Source of the DNA: Geomesophilobacter sediminis
GTDB lineage: Bacteria > Desulfobacterota > Desulfuromonadia > Geobacterales > Geobacteraceae
Direction: 5' to 3'
Length of the DNA stretch: 64,000 bases
Assembly: GCF_016458275.1 (NCBI RefSeq)
Contig: NZ_JAEMHM010000001.1
Coordinates: 248,001-312,000 of the forward strand
Numbering within the stretch: the first letter of the stretch is position 1; every line of letters starts with the position of its first letter. Below are positions 54,285 through 63,002 of this stretch, one piece after another. The translations under genes were made by a program, and so were the position numbers. Below the pieces are notes generated by a model, which was given only the letters and a program-made list of their open reading frames with translations, was not told where the DNA came from and did not search any database.

Positions 54285-54468
54285 TGAGCCCCGCTTCCGG
54301 ATCCACCCGGGGCGGGCCGCCCCAAAAATGTCGGAACCGGCCCTGCGGAACGGCCGGAAATGGAACTGTCGGGGCGCAGGATGCTGCGCCCGTTAAACCC
54401 GCTCGTTTTGATGCAAAACATCCCACAATCTCTGTGCCTCAGTGGCAAAACCAAGAAAGGAGAAAGAA
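54285..54468. repeat. Spacer before ahcY with CGCAGGATGCTGCGCCC repeat
   Basis: GGGGCGCAGGATGCTGCGCCC (54373-54393) belongs to the 3575/24433 family, and GGCCCTGCGGAACGGCC gives a second dyad. No SAH riboswitch-like structure was recognised. Confidence 0.5.
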
Positions 54469-55860
54469 ATGGCAGATTACATCGTAAAAGACCTCTCGTT
54501 AGCGGATTGGGGCCGTAAGGAAATGATCATCGCCGAGACCGAAATGCCGGGCCTCATGGCGATCCGCGAGGAATACGCGAAGAGCCAGCCGCTCAAGGGC
54601 GCCCGCATCGCCGGCTCGCTGCACATGACCATCCAGACCGCAATGCTCATCGAGACCCTCACCGCCCTGGGCGCCGAGGTCCGCTGGGCTTCCTGCAACA
54701 TCTTCTCGACCCAGGACCACGCCGCCGCGGCCATCGCCGCCGCCGGCATCCCGGTCTTCGCCGAAAAGGGCGAGACCCTGACCGAGTACTGGGAGTACAC
54801 CCACAAGATCTTCGAGTGGCACGACGGCGGCTTCCCGAACATGATCCTCGACGACGGCGGCGATGCGACCCTGCTGCTGCACCTCGGCTCCGACGCCGAG
54901 AAGGACCCCTCCGTCATCGCCAACCCGACCTGCGAGGAGGAGGAAGTTCTTTTCGCCGCCATCAAGAAGCGCCTGGCGACCCATCCCGGCTGGTACACCA
55001 AGGCAGCCGCCGGCATCAAAGGCGTGACCGAAGAGACCACCACCGGCGTGCACCGTCTCTACCAGATGGCCGAAAAAGGGAAGCTCAAGTTCCCGGCCAT
55101 CAACGTCAACGACTCGGTCACCAAATCCAAGTTCGACAACATCTACGGCTGCCGCGAGTCCCTGATGGACGGCATCAAGCGCGCCACCGACGTGATGGTG
55201 GCCGGCAAGGTCGCCGTCATCTGCGGCTACGGCGACGTCGGCAAAGGGTGCGCCCAGGCGATGCGCGGCCTCCAGGCCCAGGTCTGGGTGACCGAGGTCG
55301 ACCCGATCTGCGCCCTGCAGGCGGCGATGGAAGGCTACAAGGTCGTGACCATGGAATATGCCGCCGACAAGGCCGACATCTTCGTCACCACCACCGGCAA
55401 CATCGACGTCATCACCCACGACCACATGAAAGCGATGAAGCACAACGCCATCGTCTGCAACATCGGGCACTTCGACAACGAGATCGAGGTCGCCAAGCTG
55501 CGCCAGTACAAGTGGGAGAACATCAAGCCCCAGGTCGACCACATCATCTTCCCGGACGGCAAAAGGATCATCCTTTTGGCCGAAGGGCGCCTGGTAAACC
55601 TGGGCTGCGCGACCGGACATCCGTCCTTCGTCATGTCCTCCTCCTTCGCCAACCAGACCCTGGCGCAGATGGAGATCTTCACCAACCCCGGCAAATACCC
55701 GGTCGGCGTCTACACCCTGCCGAAGGAGCTCGACGAGAAAGTGGCCCGCCTGCAGCTGAAGACCCTCGGCGCGATGCTGACCGAGCTGACCGACGCCCAG
55801 GCCGCCTACATCGGCGTGAAGAAAGAAGGTCCGTACAAGTCCGAGCACTATCGGTACTAA
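54469..55860 (+). CDS. ahcY: Adenosylhomocysteinase (AhcY)
   Basis: Hydrolyses S-adenosylhomocysteine to adenosine and homocysteine with bound NAD+, clearing the inhibitory product of methylations. The 463-residue protein has [20 protein letters not shown] near residue 48, [16 protein letters not shown] and the NAD-binding [20 protein letters not shown] near 248. [20 protein letters not shown] and the C-terminal KSEHYRY (Lys and Tyr contacting NAD) are also present. The length, including the extra ~40-residue insertion, fits the bacterial long form. ATG 54469 has AAGGAGA seven bases upstream. It lies 184 bp after the SahR-like gene. Confidence 0.97.
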   Translation: MADYIVKDLSLADWGRKEMIIAETEMPGLMAIREEYAKSQPLKGARIAGSLHMTIQTAMLIETLTALGAEVRWASCNIFSTQDHAAAAIAAAGIPVFAEKGETLTEYWEYTHKIFEWHDGGFPNMILDDGGDATLLLHLGSDAEKDPSVIANPTCEEEEVLFAAIKKRLATHPGWYTKAAAGIKGVTEETTTGVHRLYQMAEKGKLKFPAINVNDSVTKSKFDNIYGCRESLMDGIKRATDVMVAGKVAVICGYGDVGKGCAQAMRGLQAQVWVTEVDPICALQAAMEGYKVVTMEYAADKADIFVTTTGNIDVITHDHMKAMKHNAIVCNIGHFDNEIEVAKLRQYKWENIKPQVDHIIFPDGKRIILLAEGRLVNLGCATGHPSFVMSSSFANQTLAQMEIFTNPGKYPVGVYTLPKELDEKVARLQLKTLGAMLTELTDAQAAYIGVKKEGPYKSEHYRY

Positions 55861-56148
55861 GAAGCGAAGCACACCGCAGAGGACGCGAAGGCGCGCGGAG
55901 GAAAACCTTTTTTCTCTGGTGTCATCCTCCGGGTCTCTGCTTGAAGAAAAAAAGGAGGGCGTCGGTGCAATCACCGGCGCCCTTCTTCTATTCGCAAGGA
56001 TGAACAGGATGCTCTGTTCCTCCATGACCTCTGTGGTTCATGATCGACAGGCAGGTCCTACAGCATTTCAGCTTTTATCCCGTTCATCCTGTCCATCCCT
56101 GTTCAAATACGTACGGCTTTCCTATGTGTTTCCCGTGCCCCGCTGAGG
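55861..56148. repeat. 288-bp spacer with decayed repeats
   Basis: An AGAGGACGCGAAGGCGCGCGG repeat (55876-55896) and two GTTCATCCTGTCCATCC-like copies (about 55999 reversed and 56083). The region is repetitive and no gene is seen. A weak GGGCGTC...GGCGCCC stem near 55956-55983 could be a terminator for ahcY. Confidence 0.45.
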
Positions 56149-56319
56149 TTAAGGTTTGCCGGTTTTTTCCTTGTCTTCTTCAGCGTTATTCCTTTGTCCC
56201 CGGGACCCCGAGGTGCAAGCCGGCGACATTCACGTAGCGACCCCGAGCCGCGGCAGCACGTACTTCTGCAGGACCACCCAAACCACCAGAAACCCGCCCA
56301 TTACCAGGATATCTTGCAT
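56149..56319 (-). CDS. Candidate 56-residue one-helix membrane selenoprotein
   Basis: From ATG 56319, with a near-ideal CGGAGG six to seven bases upstream, the frame encodes MQDILVMGGFLVVWVVLQKY then VLPRLGVAT. It next meets TGA at 56232-56230 and continues M-S-P-A-C-T-S-G-S-R to a charged tail ending at TAA 56151-56149. Residues 4-20 form one transmembrane helix. The UGA would be Sec30, five residues before Cys35 (U-M-S-P-A-C), a plausible redox pair just outside the membrane. A hairpin with a GGGTCC loop 22-27 nt after the UGA resembles a SECIS and matches the spacing in the thioredoxin gene. If UGA is a true stop, the product is a 29-residue peptide. No function is assigned. Confidence 0.6.
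56194..56218 (-). promoter_or_regulatory. Putative bacterial SECIS of the small membrane protein
   Basis: On the minus strand, CCTCG (17-21 nt after the UGA) pairs with CGGGG (28-32) around GGGTCC. A lower TTG/CAA pair closes it. The loop contains G-G-U, as in known SelB-binding hairpins. Confidence 0.55.
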
Positions 56320-56631
56320 GACTAACCTCCGTGCCCCCGAGGATAGCAAACATATCGCTTTTTGCATATCTAAAAAACGAAATAGGCCAAGCAAAGCCGA
56401 ACCACAGAGGAGCACGGAGGAACACAGAGGGAATCCTCTTGACGCTGCTGTGGGCTCACCGCCATCCAAGACTGCTTTACCGACGACAATGGCCTACGCT
56501 GCAGGAGCGACATTCCTGTCTCGAAGTATCAAACACCAAAGGGGGCAGGGGATTTGCTTCCCAGTTTGGTCAAAAACCGAGCGATTTAAATCGAGCCCCT
56601 GGTTCCCAGTCCCTAATCCCCATTTTTATCG
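56320..56631. other. 312-bp region, no gene
   Basis: Contains a CACAGAGGAGCACGGAGGAA-type degenerate repeat (56401-56430). Nothing else recognisable until the tRNA promoter. Confidence 0.4.
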
Positions 56632-56660
56632 TTGACTTACAAAATGGGATTTGCTATAAA
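56632..56660 (+). promoter_or_regulatory. Promoter of tRNA-Gly
   Basis: TTGACT (56632-56637), 17-bp spacer, TATAAA (56655-56660). The tRNA begins 15 bp later. Confidence 0.8.
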
Positions 56661-56674
56661 CGGAGACTCGTTGA

Positions 56675-56749
<75 letters not shown>

Positions 56750-56760
56750 AATAACTAACA

Positions 56761-56792
56761 AAGGCCAAGCTCAAAAAGCTTGGCCTTTTTAT
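56761..56792 (+). terminator. Terminator of tRNA-Gly
   Basis: AAGGCCAAGCT, loop CAAAA, AGCTTGGCCTTTTT. Confidence 0.9.
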
Positions 56793-56871
56793 TTTGTGAT
56801 TTTTCAGCTGTATCTGACTCAACGGTGTCATCCTCCTGATCACTCCTCTCTTAAGAGAAGCCCCCTCCGAT

Positions 56872-57030
56872 TTATTTGGTGCACTCAGCAGTTCCTGTTG
56901 CCGAAGTGACGGTGGCTTTGAGGTCGACGTCGCCGCGATTCGCCATCAGGATGTGTCCCTGGTATCAGAGTTTCCCCACTTTGAGCTCCCCGTTTTTTCG
57001 GATAATGTGCAATCAATGTGGATTTGTGTG
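56872..57030 (-). pseudogene. Possible decayed 3' end of a small secreted or pilin-like gene
   Basis: On the minus strand a 27-codon frame ends at TAA 56872 with QGHILMANRGDVDLKATVTS and then ATGTAECTK, a beta-rich, Cys-near-end sequence like pilin-type C-termini. TGA codons interrupt it just upstream (near 56953 and 57012), and no start is seen. It could be a remnant. The rest of the 600-bp stretch 56793-57351 has no convincing gene. Confidence 0.25.
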
Positions 57031-57310
57031 CGCCCGGCTGAAAAAACGGTGCATTCATCGGTCTTCGTCGGCGAAGGTAGCGCCCTTTCCACTTTGCCGG
57101 CGCATTATGCGACAGCATAAATTCGATGTCATTTCGGCGTGCTGCGTCGGATTGGAAATTTTAGCCCTCCAATTTGTTGCAACCCTTGGTCTCCAATTTG
57201 CCAGGTGCGGAACCATAAATGTGGCCACTTATCGGTTTGTCCGATGGTATTCATCGATAACGGGCGTGTTGGTATTGAAGTTGCGGATACTTCCTCAAAC
57301 GGCATCGGGT

Positions 57311-57325
57311 GCACGTGAAACGTGC
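57311..57325 (+). promoter_or_regulatory. Dyad GCACGT-GAA-ACGTGC upstream of the PEP-CTERM gene
   Basis: A perfect 6-bp inverted repeat about 27 bp before the start codon. Two CTCCAATTTG direct repeats lie further upstream (57167 and 57191). Possible regulator binding sites. Confidence 0.4.
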
Positions 57326-57351
57326 CAACAATTGCGATCAAGGGAGGAAGT

Positions 57352-58116
57352 ATGCGTCGGTTCGAAATGATGATGGCTGTATTGGGAGTTGTGGTGTTGA
57401 TCGGAGTCCAATCCGCGCAGGCAACGACATTTGGCTTCAGCGACATCTATTATCTGGGGAATAAGACCGCTTATTCGACGGATTTTCCTGGAGCGACTGG
57501 CAGTACCGGCAATAGCAACAGTCAGGGATGGTACCAGGAGACCAATCCCAGCCCCATAACCATCACCAAGTTGAGTAACGGGAGCGCCGCCCCCGGCGAA
57601 TACGTTGAGGGAACCAATCAGGAACTCGCGCTGTTTGGTTGGCAGGGTGCCAACAGTAACAGCAAGTTAGGACCGATGGGGAGTGTATTCAACCTCAACA
57701 ACCCTACCTACGGGACCAACACCTACTTCCGTTATACCGTAGGTGGCGCAACCACCCCCTTCACCTTCAACGGATTCGACCTGCGCGGTCCTTTCAGTTC
57801 CGCAAACCTGGCTTTCACCCTGCAGGGGTACCTCGGAGGCAAACTGGTCGATTCGGCCCTACTCAACGTAACTGGCAATACTTTCGAGACTTTCAACGAG
57901 AACTGGCGGAATGTCGATACCATTGAAATCGTTTCTACGTCATCCCTGCCGGTGAACTGGGGCTCCGGCACGCTCTACATGGATAATGTCAGGATTAATG
58001 ACAGCGTCCCCGCGCCGGTGCCGGAGCCGAGTACCGTGGCGCTTCTCAGTGCCGGTCTTTTTAGCCTGGCGATTTTCGGAAAGAGGCGGAGGAACGTACT
58101 CGTTCAGAGCGCCTGA
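57352..58116 (+). CDS. PEP-CTERM sorting domain protein
   Basis: A 254-residue exported protein. The signal peptide ends near QSAQATT (about residue 25). The mature region is Ser/Thr/Asn/Gly-rich and beta-like (FNGFDLRGPFSS; GTLYMDNVRIND). The C-terminus has the sorting signal PVPEPSTVALLSAGLFSLAI, completing a hydrophobic helix followed by GKRRRN. PEP-CTERM proteins are processed by an exosortase and usually associated with exopolysaccharide. No exosortase gene is present here, so it must be elsewhere. GGGAGG precedes ATG 57352. The gene lies between tRNA-Gly and a partial copy of the tRNA 3' end. Confidence 0.9.
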   Translation: MRRFEMMMAVLGVVVLIGVQSAQATTFGFSDIYYLGNKTAYSTDFPGATGSTGNSNSQGWYQETNPSPITITKLSNGSAAPGEYVEGTNQELALFGWQGANSNSKLGPMGSVFNLNNPTYGTNTYFRYTVGGATTPFTFNGFDLRGPFSSANLAFTLQGYLGGKLVDSALLNVTGNTFETFNENWRNVDTIEIVSTSSLPVNWGSGTLYMDNVRINDSVPAPVPEPSTVALLSAGLFSLAIFGKRRRNVLVQSA

Positions 58117-58190
58117 TTGAGACGACAGCGTCGGCGGCATTGACGCCGCCCTCCGGCGGCACGAGAAAAACCGCGCCCAGTCTCAAGGAG

Positions 58191-58214
58191 CCCGCTCCAA
58201 ATAATAACGAAAGG
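58191..58214 (+). repeat. Partial copy of the tRNA-Gly 3' end and flank (att-like)
   Basis: CCCGCTCCAAATAA at 58191-58204 repeats the last bases of tRNA-Gly plus flank (56741-56754) exactly. The next ten bases (TAACGAAAGG) match CTAACAAAGG with one indel and one change. A terminator then follows, as after the tRNA. The T-arm is absent, so only the extreme 3' end is duplicated. Confidence 0.65.
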
Positions 58215-58246
58215 GTCCAGACCATCCCGGTCTGGACCCTTTTTGC
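58211..58246 (+). terminator. Rho-independent terminator
   Basis: AAGGGTCCAGACC, short loop, GGTCTGGACCCTTTTT. Confidence 0.9.
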
Positions 58247-58382
58247 GTATGACCTTCGTAGTCTACCCGGTCCATCCGAGTTCCCTTCACCCGTCCCTCC
58301 CGCGGTTCCCCTATGCTGTTGGACATTCTCGATTTTCGTCAGGAGGCGTTAGGCCTTTGGAAAGAAATCATGCTTTTGGAGA

Positions 58383-58605
58383 GAAAACGAAACTTTCCGA
58401 ACACGAAATGACATTTCCCGATCTGAAAATGACACTTCAGGATTTGAAATGACACTTTCGGATTTGAAAACGACACTTCAGAAATTGAAATGACATTTTC
58501 GGAACAGAAAACGTCATTTTCCGCATCGAAAATTTCACTTCGCGAAATAAAACGTCACTTTCGAAAAATAAACATCACTTTCCGACCCAAAAGCACCTTT
58601 CCGGT
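58383..58605. repeat. Phased 20-21 bp repeat array (GAAAATGACATTTTCGGAA-like)
   Basis: About eleven degenerate units. Unit starts at 58383, 58405, 58425, 58446, 58466, 58487, 58507 and 58528 alternate by 20 and 21 bp, with weaker units continuing to about 58605. Each unit has an A-tract (GAAAA) and, about 10 bp on, a T-tract (TTTTC), and is itself a small dyad. There are no distinct spacers, so it is not a CRISPR. The phasing at one helical turn predicts intrinsically curved DNA or a regulator-binding array. It sits in a 648-bp region (58117-58764) with no gene. Confidence 0.8.
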
Positions 58606-58824
58606 GCTTGTTGGTAAAAGCTGACGCAGCTTTCCCCTCCCCTGAAAGACGCACTCCTCAGAGCAGTTTTGTAACCTTTCAACTTCATAAGAACAAATTA
58701 GAAACCTCTTGAAATTACAGGGTCTTTGCGTTAGCTTCACGCATCAAACCCCTGTTATTGCACAGTGTTGGTAAACCATTCCAATGTAGTGACACCATCG
58801 GGTGAGGATAAAGAGGAGCGACCA

Positions 58825-59496
58825 GTGACCAAGATAATCGCATGTTTTTGTACCGTTTTACTGCTCGCAGCATGCGGTTCTAGTCAGAATGCTGCTCCGT
58901 CCGTTGCCGTCGTAGATATCTCGCCAGCTTTTTTCAATTACACCTCATCTGCCGTCCTGAGCGCTGCGAAGGCAGGATTGCCCTTTTGGGTCGGAACCAT
59001 CGGCAACGAATGGGCAGACTTTGGTTTCCAAAGCCAAGATGAAGTTGCCTTTGCACAACTTGGCGGGCCATATCCTGTCTTTGTTCTCAAAAACGCTGGC
59101 AAAAGCAATCAGTCCATAGCCGCCACGGACCAATGGGAGTTTCCCGTTACCGCCAACGATCAATATCGGTGCATGCTGACCATGGACAAGATCAACGGGG
59201 AGTGGGTTACCGCGAGCATCGGATCTGCGGGGTACGCCAAGGCGCTACAAACAACAGAAAACACTCATCCAGGGCTGAGCATCAAGAACAAAGCTATCCT
59301 CAGGGTCTTTGGATTCTCCTGTGGTTACTATGACATCCTGGCAATAAATCTCTCCGACCCCCAACCTTCTTTCCTTATGGTGGGCTCGGCAACATCCTTC
59401 GTTAATAAGCTGCCGCAATATGCCGCATGGGTCAATACCGATCCGGTACCCGTGCTGACGCTCGATGATCTCTACACGATATTTTCGAAGATGTAG
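58825..59496 (+). CDS. Lipoprotein of unknown function
   Basis: A 223-residue product with a lipoprotein signal (ACFCTVLLLAACGSS; acylated Cys near residue 17). The mature region shows alternating beta and loop (FWVGTIGNEWADFGFQSQDE; NDQYRCMLTMDKINGEW), with three more cysteines that could form disulfides. Start GTG 58825 has GAGGAG upstream; other in-frame starts back to 58765 lack one. Family not recognised. GC and codon use look lower than in the housekeeping genes, in keeping with an accessory region. Confidence 0.7.
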   Translation: MTKIIACFCTVLLLAACGSSQNAAPSVAVVDISPAFFNYTSSAVLSAAKAGLPFWVGTIGNEWADFGFQSQDEVAFAQLGGPYPVFVLKNAGKSNQSIAATDQWEFPVTANDQYRCMLTMDKINGEWVTASIGSAGYAKALQTTENTHPGLSIKNKAILRVFGFSCGYYDILAINLSDPQPSFLMVGSATSFVNKLPQYAAWVNTDPVPVLTLDDLYTIFSKM

Positions 59497-59781
59497 GCAG
59501 AGGGTTGCGATCACCTGGAACACCGGCTTACAGTTGCAGAATGCATGAAACACATTTACGTGCTGAATGTGACATGGAAATAAGTATTGTGACCCCAGAA
59601 AGAACCTAAGCAAAAATCGATAAGTCCGCTTTGAAGTCCCCCTTTGCGAAGGGGGATTTAGGGGGATTTGCTTTTGAAGTGCAAAACGCAGATGCAGCCG
59701 TCGGATTGATATCCCAGTGGTTCCGATATTGCCTTCGCATTAAGGCGGCAGATCCAACCCAAAGACTGACAAAGGAAGCAT
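59497..59781. repeat. 285-bp spacer with CCCCCTTTGCGAAGGGGG repeat
   Basis: AAGTCCCCCTTTGCGAAGGG...GGGGGATTTGC (59633-59668) is nearly identical to the copy at 29576-29611. No gene. Confidence 0.6.
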
Positions 59782-60744
59782 ATGCCCTGGAAATGTCCTG
59801 TTTGTGGTAACCCGGATAATCTGGACGACTCCCTGCGTTGTTCCTGTCAGTACGAGTTACGGACCGACCCAAGCCATCCGAATGCTGGTGAGTATTGGAT
59901 GCGCGGAACGGTGGGGGACAAAGACGACTGGAACATCGGGACGGACGGCACGGCAACCGTTCCCATCACCACACCGCCGGAAGTTGCAAAGCCGAAACGC
60001 TCCGGCATCGTCGCCGCCCTCGCGGTCGCCGGGGCGGCCGTCCTGAAGGTGCTGAAACCGCTTCTGATCGGCTTGAAGTTTTTCAAGCTCGGTGCTGCCT
60101 TTAAAACCGGGCTCACCATGATTCTCAGCATGTGGGCCTATGCCATGACCTGGGGTTGGTCCTTTGCCGCGCTTTTCGTTCTTCTCCTCTTCATCCATGA
60201 AATGGGTCACGCTATCGCACTGAAAAAGTTCGGCGTGAACGCAGGCGCTCCCGTCTTCATCCCTTTTGTCGGGGCTTTCATTGCAATGAAAGAGATGCCG
60301 AAGGACGTGCGGGTGGAGGCGTGGACGGCGATGGCCGGACCGCTCGCCGGAACCGCCGGAGCCATCGCCTGCTGCGCCGTTGCCATTGCCCTGCACAGCA
60401 AATTGTTGGTGGCCGCCGCTTACTCCGGGTTCTTCCTCAACCTCTTCAATCTCATCCCGATCAGTCCCCTGGACGGCGGCCGCGTCGTTGCCGCCATCTC
60501 TCCCAGACTCTGGATCTTCGGCTTCATCGGCATCCTCCTGTTCTTCCTGCAGTCCTGGAATCCGATTCTGCTCATCATCCTCATCCCGGCCGGTCGCAAC
60601 GTCTACAACCTTTGGAAAAAGAAGGACGCGGCACAATCCCAGTATTACGAAGTCGACCGAAAGACGAAGATCAAGATAGGTATTCTCTACTTCGCCCTCC
60701 TCGCGTTTCTCCCGTTGGCGATGGCGGTGACACATGTAAGGTAA
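59782..60744 (+). CDS. M50-type (site-2 protease-like) membrane metalloprotease with N-terminal zinc ribbon
   Basis: A 320-residue membrane protein. Residues 1-25 form a zinc-ribbon-like module (CPVCGNPDNLDDSLRCSC). Several hydrophobic helices follow, including one with the metalloprotease motif FIHEMGHAIALKKFG (HExxH near residue 140). A later helix carries NLIPISPLDGGRVVAAI, the third zinc ligand region (N-x2-P-x4-D-G). These are the defining M50 motifs. Such enzymes cleave transmembrane segments of regulators or lipoproteins, but no substrate is evident here. AAAGGAAG precedes ATG 59782. Confidence 0.88.
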   Translation: MPWKCPVCGNPDNLDDSLRCSCQYELRTDPSHPNAGEYWMRGTVGDKDDWNIGTDGTATVPITTPPEVAKPKRSGIVAALAVAGAAVLKVLKPLLIGLKFFKLGAAFKTGLTMILSMWAYAMTWGWSFAALFVLLLFIHEMGHAIALKKFGVNAGAPVFIPFVGAFIAMKEMPKDVRVEAWTAMAGPLAGTAGAIACCAVAIALHSKLLVAAAYSGFFLNLFNLIPISPLDGGRVVAAISPRLWIFGFIGILLFFLQSWNPILLIILIPAGRNVYNLWKKKDAAQSQYYEVDRKTKIKIGILYFALLAFLPLAMAVTHVR

Positions 60745-60938
60745 GGAGCGAAATTGCGGTGAGAATATGCATTCGGTCCCTTCGAAGCGTTGTAATTGCA
60801 TAATTACAAGCCTGACCCTGGCCTCTGGCCCCTCGGTAGGCTTAGGGCCGTACTGTGGATCGTGTCCAGCGTGTCTATCTCTCTCTGGTGGTGAAAAAAT
60901 AAATATTCTAGAAGTTTTGGATGCATCTTGAGGTGTTT

Positions 60939-62582
60939 ATGGGGGATAAAATTTTCAGATCGTTAGTCGCTTTGGCAGTGGCAATTTTTATGACTTCATG
61001 TGGTGCAGGAAGCGGAGGGGGAGACAACGGAGATCCAAATTCACCACGGCCACAAATCCAAGCAGTCATTCTTAGCTTCGATAATAGATCCAATAAAGGC
61101 AATATTCCAAATGTGAGTGTTGTTGTTAAGGACGGTGCCACAGGGGTAGACGTTACGGAGGCAGTTGTAACCGTTAATGACATGATTTTTGGTTACAATT
61201 CGGCACCAGGGCATGGTGCTTTTGAAGGAAACATCTCTATTTCTCCTGGTGATCCGGTTGTTCTCAAGGTGAAAATTGGCAAAACTACTTATTCCGCGTC
61301 CAGCACTCAATTTACTTCATATCCTATCCTCTCGGCCCCTGATGCGTGGCATAACGTATTACCGACTCCCGTTAGCTGGACTCAGGGAGATTCAGGAGCG
61401 GACTCTTGGTATAACCTGGCGATTCTTGATGCGCAGGACCCCTATGGTGTCATTGTCTGGCCCAAAAGCGATGGAACATATCTCTATCTAGATAAAGGAA
61501 CCACTACCTACAGAATTTCTTCGGGAAGTCCATCCGTCGGGAATCGCCTTCTTTTTGCCGCTTTGGTCAGATATGTAGGGATATATGGAGCCTCTAGCGA
61601 TTCAAAAATGTTTGTTGCTGGTGGTAGTACCAAGCCCATTACCGTTGTGGATGCTGCCCTGAAGTCCCTTTCAGTTACACCAACGAACTTGATGGTGCCA
61701 TGGGGAGCTAAGCAGCAATTTCAAGCAACCGGAGTATTTGCAGACGACAGTGTGGCCGATGTTACCAATCAGGTCAAATGGGACACATCCTTTTACCGTC
61801 AGGAAAATACCGATAATGGGTTACTGACAGTTGAGGGCAATGGCGGGCAAGAAACCATTTCGGTTTCTGCGAACCAAGTTTTAGGCTCTACAGCAGTAAC
61901 AGTACTGGCCCCGAGATTACGCTCGATCGTTATCTCCCCCGATAGTCGAACCGTGGTGCCCAACACCGTTCAGCACTTCACTGCCAACGGCTACTATGAA
62001 AATAATAGGTGGAAGGATATTACTAATTCGGTAACGTGGAGTTCGTCCAATACTCAAGTGGCCACCGTTGGAAACGACTCCGGCAACATTGGGCAAGCTA
62101 CATTTCTCTCTACCGGGAACACGGCAATTTCTGCCACCTTGGAGGGGGTAACGCAGTCTGCGGCTTTGGCGGTCGTGCCCTTGCCGACATTCTCCGGCAG
62201 TTATGCCTACCTCCAAAGTGATACAGGAGATAACATAGGGCAAGGAGGTACTTATACCTTTACGGAGCAGAATGCCAGGTTCAGATATGACAGTGATACA
62301 GGTAATGGCATTCTTTCGTTTTCAATTGATGGGTCGCAGGATTCAGTGTCGGCCAACTTTTCCAGTGACAATATACTTAATAAATTTACTCTGGGACAGA
62401 GCCCTAACGTGGCAGTTACAATGAGTAGTAGGGGGTGTGAATTCGCTTCACGTTGGTATTATCTAGATAGTATCAGGTATACAAACAACAGTTATATATC
62501 CTCTGTTGATCTTCATTTTGTACAGCACTGTTATTACGATACGTCTCCAGCGCTTTACGGGTGGATTCATTTGGAACGTTGA
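60939..62582 (+). CDS. Lipoprotein with two bacterial Ig-like (BIG2) domains
   Basis: A 547-residue lipoprotein (lipobox FMTSC, Cys near 21, then a Gly/Ser linker). Residues about 35-230 are a beta-rich N-terminal region (AVILSFDNRSNKGNIPNVSV). Two BIG2-type Ig-like domains at about 240-325 (LKSLSVTPTNLMVPWGAKQQ) and 326-415 (LRSIVISPDSRTVVPNTVQH; VTWSSSNTQVATV) follow. A C-terminal ~130-residue beta domain has cysteines (RGCEF; HCYYD). ATG 60939 has GAGGTG upstream. The gene is clearly AT-richer than the rest of the window, suggesting recent acquisition. Probably surface or periplasmic. Confidence 0.8.
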   Translation: MGDKIFRSLVALAVAIFMTSCGAGSGGGDNGDPNSPRPQIQAVILSFDNRSNKGNIPNVSVVVKDGATGVDVTEAVVTVNDMIFGYNSAPGHGAFEGNISISPGDPVVLKVKIGKTTYSASSTQFTSYPILSAPDAWHNVLPTPVSWTQGDSGADSWYNLAILDAQDPYGVIVWPKSDGTYLYLDKGTTTYRISSGSPSVGNRLLFAALVRYVGIYGASSDSKMFVAGGSTKPITVVDAALKSLSVTPTNLMVPWGAKQQFQATGVFADDSVADVTNQVKWDTSFYRQENTDNGLLTVEGNGGQETISVSANQVLGSTAVTVLAPRLRSIVISPDSRTVVPNTVQHFTANGYYENNRWKDITNSVTWSSSNTQVATVGNDSGNIGQATFLSTGNTAISATLEGVTQSAALAVVPLPTFSGSYAYLQSDTGDNIGQGGTYTFTEQNARFRYDSDTGNGILSFSIDGSQDSVSANFSSDNILNKFTLGQSPNVAVTMSSRGCEFASRWYYLDSIRYTNNSYISSVDLHFVQHCYYDTSPALYGWIHLER

Positions 62583-62648
62583 TTCTTAGATAATGATTTA
62601 GGCGTTGCCGGTCGCAGTAGTCTGAATCGGTGGAAGAAAAGCGCAAAC

Positions 62649-62722
62649 AAGGGGGACATCCCATGTAATTATGCGTTTCTCCCAGCACCAACGCATGATT
62701 ACATGGGCGTCCCCTTTTTTCT
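62649..62722. repeat. Long hairpin (GGGGGACATCCCATGTAATT ... TTACATGGGCGTCCCC)
   Basis: Arms of about 26 bp separated by a 14-nt loop, ending in a six-T run. It can act as a terminator and resembles REP/MITE-type elements mobilised by Y1 transposases. Confidence 0.7.
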
Positions 62723-62781
62723 CACTTGGTTACGGCGCTAATGCATTCATCAGATTTTCCTGGCAATAACGGGTGTGATTC

Positions 62782-62982
62782 ATGAAAACGACACTATTTT
62801 TTGCTGTTGTATATGTTCTAATTTTATTGTTTTCGGCGATTAGCGAAATAACCTACAAAAAACGAAAAATTAGTGAAGTTGCTACCGATTTTAAGTACAT
62901 TGCTAAAAAAAGTGCAATTGCGCTTATCGTATTGCTGATATTCTCATATCTATACTATCTTTTGGGGGGGAAGTTTGAATGA
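62782..62982 (+). CDS. Small two-helix membrane protein, unknown
   Basis: A 66-residue AT-rich frame. It has an N-terminal helix (LFFAVVYVLILLFSAISEI), a basic stretch (YKKRKISEVATDFKYIAKKS), and a second helix (AIALIVLLIFSYLYYLLGG). There is only a weak ribosome-binding site. The composition and clear membrane topology make it plausible; the function is unknown. It is followed immediately by an RHS fragment. Confidence 0.5.
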   Translation: MKTTLFFAVVYVLILLFSAISEITYKKRKISEVATDFKYIAKKSAIALIVLLIFSYLYYLLGGKFE

Positions 62983-63002
62983 ATCAGATGGGCTAGTGAA
63001 TC

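Noticed and set aside
54285-54468. SAH riboswitch before ahcY
   Set aside because: The only structures are REP-type palindromes shared with other loci.
56876-57370. 164-codon plus-strand frame before the PEP-CTERM gene
   Set aside because: No family resemblance, mixed composition, no ribosome-binding site, and it overlaps the better-supported start of the PEP-CTERM gene.
58383-58605. CRISPR array
   Set aside because: The period is only 20-21 bp, the units are degenerate throughout, and there are no unique spacers or cas genes.
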